A stretch of DNA of 42,605 nt from Clostridia bacterium (GTDB lineage: Bacteria > Bacillota > Clostridia > Christensenellales > Aristaeellaceae). Below the pieces are notes generated by a model. It was not told the origin of the DNA and searched no databases. It saw only the letters and a program-made list of their open reading frames with translations. Position 1 is the first letter of the stretch; every line of letters starts with the position of its first letter. The stretch is taken from NCBI GenBank assembly GCA_017463245.1, contig JAFTPN010000030.1, positions 1 through 42,605 on the forward strand, given 5' to 3'. The translations under genes were made by a program, and so were the position numbers. Shown one piece after another: positions 7,861-17,339 of the stretch.

Positions 7861-9912
7861 ATGGATACGACCTGCTTTGAGAACAGAGAGCTTTCGTGGC
7901 TGCGCTTTAACGAGCGTGTGCTGGAAGAAGCCGAGGATACCCGCGTTCCGCTGTGCGAGAGGCTGTCCTTCCTTTCCATTTTCCAGAGCAATCTGGACGA
8001 GTTCTTCATGGTGCGCATCGGCAGCCTGCACGATCAGATGCTGCTGGACAAGGAGAGCCGTGAAAACAAGACCTACATGACCCCCGGCGAGCAGATCGAT
8101 GCGGCGCTGGCGCGCATCCGTGCGCTGTGCCACCGCCGCGACAAAGCCTATGTAGAGCTGATGGAACGCCTGGGCGAGCAGGGTATCTCCATTGTGGACT
8201 TCCGCTCCATCAGCAGCGAATCCAGCAAGTACCTGGAGGATATGTTCCGCAGGGAGTTTCTGCCGCTGCTCTCCACCTTCATCGTGGGGAAGAAGCAGTC
8301 CTTTCCCTTCCTGAAAAACAAGGGCATCTACGCCGTGGCGGTGCTTGGCACCAAGGGCGACAAGCAGAAGATCGGCATCGTGCCCTGCGGCGGCAATGTG
8401 TTCCCGCGGCTCATCGCCATTCCGGAGCGCACGGGCTGCTTCATGCTGGCGGAAGAGCTGATCCTGCACTTCCTGCCGCTGATGTTCCCCGGCTATCGCG
8501 TGGTGAGCAAAACGCTGGCGCGCATCACCCGCAACGCAGATATCGACGCTGACAGCATCTACGACGAGGATCTGAACTACCGCGAACACATGGCCGAGGT
8601 GGTGAAGCTGCGCCAGAAGCTTTGCCCTGTGCGGCTGGAGCTGAGCAGGCAGATCGATGTGGCGATCATTGAGAAGCTCTGCGGTCACCTGAAGCTGGAC
8701 ATGGAGCGTGTGTATGAGTATGACGCGCCGCTGGATATGTCCTTCCTGTTCGGCATTCAGGACCATCTGCGCAGCCATGCCGAGCTGTTCTATGCGCCCC
8801 GGCATCCCCAGGCCACGCCTGACCTGGACGAGCGCAAGCCCATCATCGACCAGGTGCTGGAAAAGGACGTGCTGCTGCACTATCCCTACCAGAGTATTCG
8901 CCCCTTCCTCAGCATGCTCTCCCAGGCCGCGCACGACCCGCAGGTGGTGTCCATCCGCATGACGCTCTACCGCCTGGCCAGGGACAGCAAGGTGGTGGAA
9001 AGCCTGGTGGAAGCCGCCGAAAACGGCAAGCAGGTGGACGTGCTGGTGGAGCTGAAAGCCCGCTTTGACGAAGAGAACAACATCGAGTGGAGCCGCCGCC
9101 TGGAGCGTGCCGGCTGCCATGTGATCTACGGCATCGAGCACATGAAGGTGCACAGCAAGCTGTGCCTCATTACACGCAAGACCGATGAGGGCATTCAGTA
9201 CATCACCCAGATCGGCACCGGCAACTACAACGAAAAGACCAGCCGCCTCTACACCGACCTGAGCTACATGACCGCCCGCAAGGAGATCGGCGAGGAAGCC
9301 ATGATGGTCTTCCAGGCGCTGATGCTGGGCGAAACGGTGGATCACATGCAGCACCTGCTGGTGGCGCCCCATTGCCTGCAGAACAAGCTGATCGACATGA
9401 TCGACGGCGAGATCGCCAAGGGCAGCGCCGGACACATCCGCCTGAAGCTGAACAGCCTGACCGACAAGACGCTGATGAAGAAGCTGGTGGAAGCCAGCCA
9501 GGCGGGCGTGAAGGTGGACATGATCGTTCGCGGCATCTGCTGCCTGCGCTCCGGTGTGCCGGGGCTGACGGAGAACATCCGCATCATCAGCGTGGTGGGA
9601 CGCTTCCTGGAGCACAGCCGCATCTACATCTTTGGCGACGGTGCGGAGGCGCGGCACTACATTTCCAGCGCCGACTGGATGACCCGCAACACCCTGCGCC
9701 GCGTGGAGGTGGCTTGCCCCATTGTGGACGAGAATGCAAAAGCCCGGCTGGAGAATGTGTTCCGCGTGATCTGGCAGGACAATGTGCAGGCACGGGAACA
9801 GCAGAGCGACGGCAGCTACGCCCGGCGCTATCCCGGTGGGGAAGCACCCCTTTCCAGCCAGAATTGGCTCTACGACGAGGCATACCGTAAGGCCGCAGAG
9901 AGCCGTGCATAA
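7861..9912 (+). CDS. ppk1: Polyphosphate kinase 1
   Basis: 683 residues, typical for PPK1. The enzyme reversibly makes inorganic polyphosphate from ATP. The N-terminal NRELSWLRFNERVLEEAED signature and FLSIFQSNLDEFFMVRIG are present. The phosphorylated histidine is expected at H431 in MKVHSKLCLI, by analogy with the HAK motif of E. coli PPK. The C-terminal domain shows IVRGICCLRSGVPG, a typical phospholipase-D-like block, then SSADWMTRNTLRRVEVACPI. It starts 16 bases after the recG stop with AAAGGAG as ribosome binding site, so it is likely the last gene of the asp23-fakA-recG transcript. It ends at a strong two-way terminator. Confidence 0.97.
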   Translation: MDTTCFENRELSWLRFNERVLEEAEDTRVPLCERLSFLSIFQSNLDEFFMVRIGSLHDQMLLDKESRENKTYMTPGEQIDAALARIRALCHRRDKAYVELMERLGEQGISIVDFRSISSESSKYLEDMFRREFLPLLSTFIVGKKQSFPFLKNKGIYAVAVLGTKGDKQKIGIVPCGGNVFPRLIAIPERTGCFMLAEELILHFLPLMFPGYRVVSKTLARITRNADIDADSIYDEDLNYREHMAEVVKLRQKLCPVRLELSRQIDVAIIEKLCGHLKLDMERVYEYDAPLDMSFLFGIQDHLRSHAELFYAPRHPQATPDLDERKPIIDQVLEKDVLLHYPYQSIRPFLSMLSQAAHDPQVVSIRMTLYRLARDSKVVESLVEAAENGKQVDVLVELKARFDEENNIEWSRRLERAGCHVIYGIEHMKVHSKLCLITRKTDEGIQYITQIGTGNYNEKTSRLYTDLSYMTARKEIGEEAMMVFQALMLGETVDHMQHLLVAPHCLQNKLIDMIDGEIAKGSAGHIRLKLNSLTDKTLMKKLVEASQAGVKVDMIVRGICCLRSGVPGLTENIRIISVVGRFLEHSRIYIFGDGAEARHYISSADWMTRNTLRRVEVACPIVDENAKARLENVFRVIWQDNVQAREQQSDGSYARRYPGGEAPLSSQNWLYDEAYRKAAESRA

Positions 9913-9913
9913 G

Positions 9914-9954
9914 AAGAACACCCCGGACAGCGCAAACTGTTCGGGGTGTTCTTT
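9914..9954. terminator. Bidirectional intrinsic terminator between ppk1 and hemW
   Basis: AAGAACACCCCGGACAG (9914-9930) pairs with CTGTTCGGGGTGTTCTT (9937-9953), a 17-bp stem with one G-T pair and the loop CGCAAA. A/T runs on both sides allow it to end both convergent transcripts. Its right arm runs into the hemW stop codon. Confidence 0.9.
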
Positions 9955-11101
9955 AGTCATCCATCAGCTCCACCAGAATGGCATTCTGCACGTCCATGCC
10001 ATACCGTGTCAGACGCCAATAGCCATCATGATGCTCCATAAGGCCGCGCTGGGCAAGGCTGCGCAGCTTGGCGCCATAGCATTCCTCCATGGTCATGCCG
10101 TGTCGTGCAGCAAACTCGGCTTCGCTTACGCCCTGAGTGGTGCGAAGACCGAGCATCATGGTTTCAAAGCGAGCCTCGTCCAGGCTGATTGGCAGCACCT
10201 CCTGCATTTCCCAGGCGCTTTGGGAAACCATAGCCATGTACGCCTGCAATGTGGGCAGATTGGTCTCGCGGGTGTAGGCGACATCTGTGCGGGCTTCAAG
10301 CATGGAGCTGGCCGAAGCGCCAAGCCCCAGGTAAGGTACCTGTCGCCAATAGCCAAGGTTATGCCGGCAGGCATAGCCCGACAGTGCGAAATTGGAGATC
10401 TCGTATTGCTGAAATCCACGGGAAGCCAGCAGCTTCAGCGTTTCGTCATACATGGCACGTTCGGTGTTCTCGTCGGGCAGCGACAGCACACAGCTGGCCA
10501 GATCATGCATCAGGGGAGTGCCTTCCTCGGGAATCAGCCCGTAGCAGCTCAGGTGCTGCGGATGCAGAGAAAGTGCAGCGCGGAGGCTCTCCAGCCATTG
10601 CTCAAGGGTTTGACCGGGCAGGCCGAACATCAGGTCAAGGCTGATGTTGCTGATGCCCTGCGCCCGTGCCAGGGCAACGGATTGCTCCACCTGATCGTAA
10701 CTGTGGATGCGCCCCAATGTACGCAAAAGCGTCGGCTGGTAAGCCTGCATCCCCATGGAGAGGCGGTTCATGCCGTGGCGAACGGCAACGCGGAGCCATT
10801 CTTCTGTTAAAGTTCCCGGATTGGCTTCACAGGTGAACTCTGCATCTTTGGCAATGAAAAAGTGTGCCTTGATGCCCGTCAGCAGCTGATCCAGCAGTGC
10901 TGGCGGTAGCAGCGAAGGCGTTCCGCCGCCGATGAACACGGTTTCAAACATGACATTCCCCAGCTGCTGTGCGCGGTGCCTGGCTTCCAGCAGCAGCGCA
11001 TCCACATAGGCGGGCATCTGTGCCTCGCAGCCTGCATAGGACGCAAAATCGCAGTAGCGGCACTTGCTGGCGCAAAAGGGGATGTGAATGTATAATTCCA
11101 T
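9953..11101 (-). CDS. hemW: Radical SAM protein HemW (coproporphyrinogen dehydrogenase-like heme chaperone)
   Basis: 382 residues, starting MELYIHIPFC. The radical-SAM cluster cysteines are C10, C14 and C17 in FCASKCRYCDF, followed by GGGTPSLL (SAM binding) and SLDLMFGLPGQTLEQW. The C-terminal part has the HemN-like extension (YEISNFALSGYACRHNLGYW and LGLGASASS). Family members once annotated as oxygen-independent coproporphyrinogen III oxidase with this shorter N-terminus are mostly HemW, a heme-binding chaperone rather than the HemN oxidase; that choice rests on family knowledge. A ribosome binding site AAAGGAG precedes the start. It is a single-gene transcript as far as can be seen; in many Bacillota it lies next to lepA, which here is about 1 kb away. 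Confidence 0.92.
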   Translation of the reverse strand: MELYIHIPFCASKCRYCDFASYAGCEAQMPAYVDALLLEARHRAQQLGNVMFETVFIGGGTPSLLPPALLDQLLTGIKAHFFIAKDAEFTCEANPGTLTEEWLRVAVRHGMNRLSMGMQAYQPTLLRTLGRIHSYDQVEQSVALARAQGISNISLDLMFGLPGQTLEQWLESLRAALSLHPQHLSCYGLIPEEGTPLMHDLASCVLSLPDENTERAMYDETLKLLASRGFQQYEISNFALSGYACRHNLGYWRQVPYLGLGASASSMLEARTDVAYTRETNLPTLQAYMAMVSQSAWEMQEVLPISLDEARFETMMLGLRTTQGVSEAEFAARHGMTMEECYGAKLRSLAQRGLMEHHDGYWRLTRYGMDVQNAILVELMDD

Positions 11102-11189
11102 GGCGGCTCCTTTGCAAATAGGTAGTGCATTTTATGGCGAAATCGTGTACAATGGTATCAGCATAGCTGGTACAAATGAGGAGGTACAT

Positions 11190-11552
11190 ATGGAAGCGAT
11201 CGTTCTGATTTTGGAAGATATCGTTCACTATGCTGCGGAGATTGGCATCCGTCTGGTGGAGCTGGCGGGCATTCTGGTGCTGATGATCACGGCGGTGCTG
11301 GGTCTGATCGGCTATTTCAAAAAGGATCCGCACATCCGCCTGAAGCTGGCGCAGGGCATTGCCCTGGCGCTGGAATTCAAGCTGGGCGGCGAGGTGCTGC
11401 GCACGGTGATCGCCCGCGACTGGAACGAGCTGGCGATTCTGGGCGTTGTGATCGCCCTGCGCGCTGCGCTGACGGTGCTGCTCCATTGGGAAATCAAAAA
11501 CGAGGAGCAGTATGTGGAAGGCTCCATCCATCAGATTCGCGGCAAAAAATAA
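11190..11552 (+). CDS. DUF1622 family small membrane protein
   Basis: 120 residues from the ATG at 11190, preceded by GAGGAGG. Three hydrophobic segments are visible (about residues 1-40 as a long amphipathic/hydrophobic stretch LVELAGILVLMITAVLGLIGYF, then IALALEFKLGGEVLRTVI, then LAILGVVIALRAALTVLLHW). The block HIRLKLAQGIALALEFKLGGEVLRTV is characteristic of DUF1622 inner-membrane proteins. Its function is unknown. It is divergent from hemW, and a TACAAT (11148-11153) upstream may be its -10, though the matching -35 is poor. It ends 6 bases from the convergent SLOG gene with no clear terminator between them. Confidence 0.82.
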   Translation: MEAIVLILEDIVHYAAEIGIRLVELAGILVLMITAVLGLIGYFKKDPHIRLKLAQGIALALEFKLGGEVLRTVIARDWNELAILGVVIALRAALTVLLHWEIKNEEQYVEGSIHQIRGKK

Positions 11553-11558
11553 ACTTGC

Positions 11559-12083
11559 TTACCCGCAAAAGGCGGTGCAGGCATCCTCCATGGCAATGTT
11601 CAGCAGGGTTCGCTCCTGCTTGGATGCATAGGCCACGGTGGAAGCTGTGCCGCCTTTTATATTGGTGAGATAGCAGATCACGCAGGCGGAGCGATCCACC
11701 ATAAAACGGTTGCGCACCATCATGCAGCCCTTGTAGTAGGTGGGAGAAAGAACGTGAGTTTCGTCGGCGGCGTAGAGGATGCGCTCGTACCGCTGACCGA
11801 TATCCACCGGCCAGGCGTTAGACTGGGTGGCACAGGGGAGTGCCATGATGAGAGAAACATCGCTGTAGCGCTGCTTCAGCGCAATGACCCGCTCGGCTGC
11901 CAGCATGTCAAAGCCTATGGCGCCGCCGCAAAGAAAGCGCCTGTAGCCCTGCTGGTACAGCTTTTCCAGCACTCGATCCAGTCGCAATACAAGCGCAGGC
12001 AGCTCGTTTTCATCAAGCTGCCTGTGACCTGTGAAGCATACGGTTTGGGGGATGAGGCGTTCCTCCTGCGGGGTAAGGGGCAT
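11559..12083 (-). CDS. SLOG-fold protein (DUF1273/YpsA-like)
   Basis: 174 residues with the pattern of the SLOG/LOG superfamily (YpsA, DprA-like Rossmann fold): TVCFTGHRQL near residues 14-23, GYRRFLCGGAIGFDMLAAERVI near 46-67, LIMALPC, and a C-terminal RNRFMVDRSACVICYLTNIKGGTASTVAYA. The superfamily binds nucleotide-like ligands; this branch has no firm biochemical role. It begins 12 bases after the lepA stop and is probably the last gene of the DUF512-der-plsY-lepA transcript. Whether it shares a function with lepA is unknown. Confidence 0.8.
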   Translation of the reverse strand: MPLTPQEERLIPQTVCFTGHRQLDENELPALVLRLDRVLEKLYQQGYRRFLCGGAIGFDMLAAERVIALKQRYSDVSLIMALPCATQSNAWPVDIGQRYERILYAADETHVLSPTYYKGCMMVRNRFMVDRSACVICYLTNIKGGTASTVAYASKQERTLLNIAMEDACTAFCG

Positions 12084-12095
12084 GGCGCACCTCGC

Positions 12096-13895
12096 TTAGT
12101 CCATTTTGAGCACAGCCAGGAAGGCTTCGCTGGGCACCTGTACGGTACCGAACTGACGCATGCGCTTTTTGCCTTCCTTCTGCTTTTCCAGAAGCTTCTT
12201 CTTGCGGGTAATGTCGCCGCCGTAGCACTTGGCCAGCACGTCCTTGCGCATGGCTTTCACGGTCTCGCGGGCGATGACCTTGCCGCCGATGGCAGCCTGG
12301 ATGGGGATCTCGAACATCTGGCGCGGGATCACGTCCTTCAGCTTTTCGCAGATGCCGCGGCCGCGGCCATAGGCCTTTTCGCGATGCACGATGATGGAGA
12401 AGGCGTCACAGATATCGCCGTTGAGCAGGATATCCATCTTCACCAGGTCGCTCTCGCGGTAGTCCTTCAGCTCGTAGTCAAAGGAGGCGTAGCCACGGCT
12501 GCGGCTCTTGATCTGGTCGAAGAAATCGAAGATGATCTCGTTCAGGGGCATATCGTAGTTCAGCTTCACGCGGTTGCCCTCGTACTGCATATCCAGGAAG
12601 ATGCCGCGCTTGTCCTTGCACAGATCCATCAGCGTACCCACGCTGTCCTGGGGGGTGTAGATGGTGGCATGGACGAAGGGTTCCTCCATGCAGCTGATCT
12701 CGTCCACCTTGGGCAGGTTGGTGGGGTTGTCGATCATCAGCACGCTGCCGTCAGTCTTGGTGACGCGGTAGATAACGCTGGGGGCGGTGGTGACCAGGTT
12801 CAGATCCCACTCGCGCTCCAGGCGGGTGGTGATGATGTCCATGTGCAACAGCCCCAGGAAGCCACAGCGGAAGCCGTAGCCCAGGGCAACAGAGGTCTCC
12901 GGATCGAAGGAGAGGGATGCGTCGTTCATGCGCAGCTTTTCCAGGGCGTCCTTCAGGGCAGGGTAGTCCGCGCCGTCGGCAGGATAAATGCCGCAGAACA
13001 CCATGGGCGTCACCTGGCGATAGCCGGGCAGGGGCTCGGCTGCGGGGCGGGCGGCATCGGTGATGGTATCGCCCACGCGGGTCTCGCGCACGTCCTTGAT
13101 GGAAGCCGCCACATAGCCCACGTCGCCGGGACGCAGGGCATCGCAGGGCTGATAGCCCGGCGCAAAGGTGCCAACCTCCACAATGTCGAACTCGCCGCCG
13201 GTGGCCATCAGGCGCATGCGCATACCGGCGCGAAGCTCGCCCTCCTTCACGCGGACAAAGCAGATGGCGCCGCGATAGTTATCGTAGAAAGCGTCGAAGA
13301 TCAGCGCCTGCAGGGGAGCGGTGGCATCGCCCTTAGGCGCAGGAATGTGCTGCACGATGGCCTCCAGCACATCCTCGATGTTCAGGCCAGTTTTTGCCGA
13401 AACACAGGGCGCAAAGGAAGCATCCAGGCCGATCACATCCTCGATCTCCTGGCGCACAACCTCAGGCTGGGCGGAGGGCAGGTCGATCTTGTTGATCACG
13501 GGGATGGTCTCCAGGTCGTGCTCCAGAGCCATGTACACATTGGCCAGGGTCTGTGCCTCGATGCCCTGGGTGGCGTCCACCACCAGCAGAGCGCCTTCGC
13601 AGGCAGCCAAAGCGCGGCTGACCTCATAGGTGAAGTCAACGTGGCCGGGGGTGTCGATCAGGTTCAGGGTGTAGGTCTCGCCATCCTTGGCGGTGTAGTT
13701 CATGCGCACGGCCTTGCTCTTGATGGTAATGCCGCGCTCACGCTCCAGCTCCATGCTGTCCAGGATCTGCTCCACCATTTCGCGGCGCTCAAATACGCCG
13801 GTCTTTTCAAGGATACGGTCGGCCAGGGTGGATTTACCATGGTCGATATGTGCAATGATGCAGAAATTGCGAATCTTGGAAAGTCTGTCGGACAC
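12096..13895 (-). CDS. lepA: Elongation factor 4 (LepA), back-translocating ribosomal GTPase
   Basis: 599 residues when started at the GTG at 13895 ([11 protein letters not shown]), which has GGAGG about 8 bases upstream. An upstream in-frame TTG at 13925 has no ribosome binding site and would leave only 3 bases after plsY. G motifs: AHIDHGKST (P-loop), DTPGH and NKIDLP. The LepA-specific C-terminal domain has [26 protein letters not shown] and ends with [23 protein letters not shown]. It acts on the ribosome, where it can move tRNAs backward and assists initiation under stress. Lies in the minus-strand operon with der and plsY. Confidence 0.97.
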   Translation of the reverse strand: MSDRLSKIRNFCIIAHIDHGKSTLADRILEKTGVFERREMVEQILDSMELERERGITIKSKAVRMNYTAKDGETYTLNLIDTPGHVDFTYEVSRALAACEGALLVVDATQGIEAQTLANVYMALEHDLETIPVINKIDLPSAQPEVVRQEIEDVIGLDASFAPCVSAKTGLNIEDVLEAIVQHIPAPKGDATAPLQALIFDAFYDNYRGAICFVRVKEGELRAGMRMRLMATGGEFDIVEVGTFAPGYQPCDALRPGDVGYVAASIKDVRETRVGDTITDAARPAAEPLPGYRQVTPMVFCGIYPADGADYPALKDALEKLRMNDASLSFDPETSVALGYGFRCGFLGLLHMDIITTRLEREWDLNLVTTAPSVIYRVTKTDGSVLMIDNPTNLPKVDEISCMEEPFVHATIYTPQDSVGTLMDLCKDKRGIFLDMQYEGNRVKLNYDMPLNEIIFDFFDQIKSRSRGYASFDYELKDYRESDLVKMDILLNGDICDAFSIIVHREKAYGRGRGICEKLKDVIPRQMFEIPIQAAIGGKVIARETVKAMRKDVLAKCYGGDITRKKKLLEKQKEGKKRMRQFGTVQVPSEAFLAVLKMD

Positions 13896-13928
13896 AGCTG
13901 TTTCCTCCAAAGCCCGGATGGGCAAATA

Positions 13929-14534
13929 TTACTTGACCTTCTGGCCGATCTTGCTCTCGGTGCCGTTCAGCAGGCGGCCGATGTTGGCGCGGTGGCGGAT
14001 GATGCACAGCGCGGCCATCAGCACAGCCCAGCCGATGATGATCAGATCGCCGCCGCTATAGAACACGGACACGATGATGGCATACAGCGTCAGCAGCACC
14101 ATGCTGCCCAGGGAGATGAACTTGGTGGTGGCAATCACCGCAATGGCGACCACGTAGCTGATCAGCGCGGGGATGGGGAAGCACACCAGCATCATGCCGC
14201 AGGAGCTGGCAACGCCTTTGCCGCCCTTGAACTGGAAGAATATCGGCCAGTTGTGGCCCAGAATCACGAACAGGGCGGCCCACATGGCGCCGTACTGACC
14301 CAGGAGCCAACGGCCGATGAGGGAAGCCAGCAGGCACTTCAGGCAGTCGCCCACAAAGGTGATCAGGCCGCTTTTCAGGCCCATGGTGCGCAGCACATTG
14401 CTGGCGCCGGTGTTCTTGCTGCCGACCTCGCGCAGGTTGGGTCCATTGCATACCTTGGCAACAAGCAGTCCCGTGGAGACAGAACCCATCAAATAGGCGA
14501 CGATGGCCACCAGAATGTAAGTCAGAATCGTCAT
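13929..14534 (-). CDS. plsY: Glycerol-3-phosphate acyltransferase PlsY
   Basis: 201 residues, multi-spanning membrane protein. PlsY acylates glycerol-3-phosphate using acyl-phosphate, the first step of phospholipid synthesis in most Gram-positives. Conserved loops are present: YLMGSVSTGLLVAK at the N-terminus, REVGSKNTGASNVLRTMG, GHNWPIFFQFKGGKGVASSCG, and the C-terminal IIRHRANIGRLLNGTE. Five hydrophobic segments fit the known topology. It starts 6 bases after der and ends 33 bases before the lepA start. FakA at 4177 makes acyl-phosphate in the same route, so both supply and use of acyl-phosphate are encoded nearby. Confidence 0.96.
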   Translation of the reverse strand: MTILTYILVAIVAYLMGSVSTGLLVAKVCNGPNLREVGSKNTGASNVLRTMGLKSGLITFVGDCLKCLLASLIGRWLLGQYGAMWAALFVILGHNWPIFFQFKGGKGVASSCGMMLVCFPIPALISYVVAIAVIATTKFISLGSMVLLTLYAIIVSVFYSGGDLIIIGWAVLMAALCIIRHRANIGRLLNGTESKIGQKVK

Positions 14535-14540
14535 GGTCGG

Positions 14541-15875
14541 TTATTTCTCCTTTTTCTTTTCCCGCAGAATAAACCGTATGGGCGTACCAGTGAAATCGAA
14601 GGTCTTGCGGAAATAGTTTTCCAGATAGCGCTCGTAGGCGAAGTGCAGCAGGCTCTCGTCGTTGACAAAAAGCACGAAGGTGGGCGGGCAGGTGCTCTGC
14701 TGGGTGAGGTAGTAAATCTTCAGGCGGCGGCCATTGGAAGCCGGAGGCTGGAGGTCGGCCATTGCATCGGCCAGCACATCGTTCAAAACGCCGGTAGGAA
14801 CGCGCTTGGAGGCCATGGCCCACACCTGATCCACCATATCCAGTACGGTATGCACGCGCTGGCCGGTGAGGGCGGAAAGGAACAGCACCGGAGCATAGTC
14901 CATGAACTTCAAGTCGTCCATGATCTGCTTGCGGAACTTTTCCAGCGTGCCGGTATCCTTTTCGATGGCGTCCCACTTGTTCACCACAATGATCACGGCC
15001 TTGCCTTCATCACGGATGAGGCCGGCGATCTTGGTGTCCTGCTCGGTCACGCCGTCGTTGGCGTCGATGAGCAGCAGCGCCACATCGCAGCGGCGGATGG
15101 CGGCAATGGAGCGCAGCACGCTGTAACGCTCCAGGGTCTCTTCCTCCACCACACGCTTGCGGCGGATGCCGGCGGTGTCGATGATGTTATACTCGGTGCC
15201 GTTGGCGGCGGTGAACTTGGTATCGATGGCATCGCGGGTAGTGCCTGCAATGTCGGACACCATGGTGCGCTCCTGACCCAGCAGGCGGTTCACCAGAGAG
15301 CTCTTGCCCACATTGGGACGACCCACCACCGCCAGCTGCAGCACATGATCGTCCTCGTCGGTCTCGCCTTCCTCCTGCGGGGGAAGATTCTTGCAGATCT
15401 CCTCCAGCAGGTCGCCCAGGCCCAGCATATTCACGCTGCTGATGCCAATGGGATCGCCCAGACCCAGCTCGTAGAACTCGTAGAGGTTGTCGTTCAGGCC
15501 AGCATAGTCCACCTTGTTGATGACCAGCAGCAAGGGCTTGTGGGTCTTGCGCAGCAGGTTAGCTACCTCGCGGTCATCATCGGTGAGGCCATCGCGGCCA
15601 TCGGCAAAGAAGCAGATCACGTCCGCGGTGTCCATGGCGATCTCCGCCTGATGGCGCATCTGAGAGAGCAGCACATCATCGCTGCGGGGATCGATACCAC
15701 CAGTATCGATCAGGGTGAACTTGCGGTTCATCCACTCCACATCGGCATACACTCTGTCGCGGGTGACGCCGGGGGTGTCCTCGACGATGCTGATGCGCTT
15801 GCCGGCAATTTTATTAAAGAAGGTGGACTTGCCCACATTGGGGCGTCCAACGATTGCAACCAGGGGTCTTGCCAT
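14541..15875 (-). CDS. der: Ribosome assembly GTPase Der (EngA)
   Basis: 444 residues with two tandem GTPase domains and a C-terminal KH-like domain, the unique Der layout. The first domain has GRPNVGKSTFFNKIAG near residues 9-24, then DTGG and NKVD. The second has VVGRPNVGKSSLVNRLLG near 180, DTAGIRRKR and NKWD. The KH-like tail ends with FDFTGTPIRFILREKKKEK. It matures the 50S ribosomal subunit. It lies 3 bases after the DUF512 protein gene and 6 bases before plsY. Confidence 0.98.
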   Translation of the reverse strand: MARPLVAIVGRPNVGKSTFFNKIAGKRISIVEDTPGVTRDRVYADVEWMNRKFTLIDTGGIDPRSDDVLLSQMRHQAEIAMDTADVICFFADGRDGLTDDDREVANLLRKTHKPLLLVINKVDYAGLNDNLYEFYELGLGDPIGISSVNMLGLGDLLEEICKNLPPQEEGETDEDDHVLQLAVVGRPNVGKSSLVNRLLGQERTMVSDIAGTTRDAIDTKFTAANGTEYNIIDTAGIRRKRVVEEETLERYSVLRSIAAIRRCDVALLLIDANDGVTEQDTKIAGLIRDEGKAVIIVVNKWDAIEKDTGTLEKFRKQIMDDLKFMDYAPVLFLSALTGQRVHTVLDMVDQVWAMASKRVPTGVLNDVLADAMADLQPPASNGRRLKIYYLTQQSTCPPTFVLFVNDESLLHFAYERYLENYFRKTFDFTGTPIRFILREKKKEK

Positions 15876-15878
15876 GGT

Positions 15879-17183
15879 TTACTTATCCTCCAATCCACTT
15901 ATCGCACGCCAGAAGCCTTCGCCCGTGTTCTCCACGATGCGGAGCGGGGCGGGGAGTGACTGACGCACCTTTTCCAGGGGCATATCATCCAGGAAGAGGT
16001 CGCCCTCATTCCGGATCATGTTGCGACAAATCAATATTTCGTCACATTCAACGTGTTTCACCTGGTCGATCAGATCACCGCCGGTAATCAGGCCGGTCAC
16101 CGTGACGGACTCGCCGAAGAAACGGTTGATGATGGGGATCACCTGTACCACAGTACCCTTGGGGGCATACTGGTCGCACCAGCGCTGCATCTGTGCAGCA
16201 ATGGATGTACCGCAGGCGATCACCAGGCGACGGGGAGCGGTTTCCTCCACAGGGTAGTCCTCAACAGCAAACCGGAGATCGGTCTCGAACATGCGGAGCA
16301 TGCCAATGCCGTTTTCGATCTGCGGGTAGTCCTCGTATTCCTCGTCCTCGGGCAGGGGCATATCTGCCAGGCAGTAGAATTCGTCTGCAGGGAATACGAA
16401 GCGCGTGCCAAGCTCCTTCAGGAATTGCTGCTGCATGGGCTGGATGGTACGGATCAGCTCTGCGGCCATCTCCTTGGTGTAGGGCTTGATCTCCGCCAGC
16501 CCCTCGCGATGTTTCGTCAGTCCCACGGGCACCAGCGCCACCGAGCAGGCGGCGGGAGCCAGGCTGGCTAAGTCACGGATGGACTTGAGCAGCACCTCGC
16601 CATCGTTCCAGCCGGGGCAAAGCACCAGCTGGCAATGGAAGCGAATGCCGTTGTCCTTCAGCAGGCGAAGCTTGTCCAGGATGTCGCCTGCGTGGGGATT
16701 GCGAAGCATTTTCACCCGCACCTCCGGGTCGGTGGCCTGCACGGAAACGTACAGCGGGCTGACCTTGCGGCGGATGATGCGATCCATTTCGCTGTCGGAA
16801 ATGTTGGTCATGGTGATGAAATTGCCCATCATCAGCGACAAACGCCAGTCGTCATCCTTGACATAGAGGGTGTCGCGCATACCGGGGGGCATCTGATCGA
16901 TGAAGCAGAAGATGCAATGGTTGCGGCAGGAGCGGGGATGGGACACGATGGTCTGATCCAGCGTGATGCCCAGCGGCTCCCAATCTTCCTTGCGGACGCG
17001 GAAGGTCATAGGTTTTCCCTGGCGGGTGATCTCGATGGTGAAGCTTTCCTGGGCAGTCAGCGCCTGATAATCGATCTGATCGATCACCGGTTCACCTGCG
17101 ATCTTCTCCAGCACATCGCCAGCCTGCAAGCCAAGCTTAGCGGCAATGGAAGCCTTCTGCACGTGCGTGATCGCGCTTGACAC
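15879..17183 (-). CDS. DUF512 family protein: PDZ domain plus radical-SAM-like Fe-S domain
   Basis: 434 residues from the GTG at 17183 (SSAITHVQKASIAAKLGLQAGDVLEKI), which has AAGGATGG upstream; a longer in-frame start at 17228 would add 15 residues without a good binding site. The N-terminus is a PDZ-like domain. Next come the three cluster cysteines in RSCRNHCIFCFIDQMPPGMR and a TIM-barrel stretch (FITMTNISDSEMDRI and SVQATDPEVRVKMLRNP), then the DUF512 C-terminus. This family is common in Clostridia beside der and plsY; its reaction is unknown. It is the first gene of the operon, with the promoter at 17237-17265. Confidence 0.88.
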   Translation of the reverse strand: MSSAITHVQKASIAAKLGLQAGDVLEKIAGEPVIDQIDYQALTAQESFTIEITRQGKPMTFRVRKEDWEPLGITLDQTIVSHPRSCRNHCIFCFIDQMPPGMRDTLYVKDDDWRLSLMMGNFITMTNISDSEMDRIIRRKVSPLYVSVQATDPEVRVKMLRNPHAGDILDKLRLLKDNGIRFHCQLVLCPGWNDGEVLLKSIRDLASLAPAACSVALVPVGLTKHREGLAEIKPYTKEMAAELIRTIQPMQQQFLKELGTRFVFPADEFYCLADMPLPEDEEYEDYPQIENGIGMLRMFETDLRFAVEDYPVEETAPRRLVIACGTSIAAQMQRWCDQYAPKGTVVQVIPIINRFFGESVTVTGLITGGDLIDQVKHVECDEILICRNMIRNEGDLFLDDMPLEKVRQSLPAPLRIVENTGEGFWRAISGLEDK

Positions 17184-17236
17184 GCTGCAACCATCCTTCC
17201 CGTGGGCAAGAATTGCGCAAACTCCCACTAATGCCT

Positions 17237-17265
17237 ATTATGCGCAAATATCGCCCAAAAGTCAA
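17237..17265 (-). promoter_or_regulatory. Sigma-A promoter of the DUF512-der-plsY-lepA-SLOG operon
   Basis: Minus strand: TTGACT (17260-17265), 17-base spacer, CATAAT (17237-17242), about 55 bases upstream of the GTG start. Confidence 0.75.
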
Positions 17266-17339
17266 GAAAACATCGTGTTTTTCCAGCATGGATGTGCCTG
17301 AAAGCGGGCAAAATGCCTGCAAAAGGGGAGGATGCAAAC

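Noticed and set aside
11112-11153. Promoter of the DUF1622 gene using TTGCAA
   Set aside because: The spacing to TACAAT is 30 bases, too long; only the -10 is believable, so no promoter is listed.
11754-15959. A 1401-codon open frame on the plus strand across lepA, plsY and der
   Set aside because: It is antisense to three confirmed conserved genes, is rich in His/Gln/Gly typical of reverse-frame readings of GC-rich genes, and has no recognisable domain.
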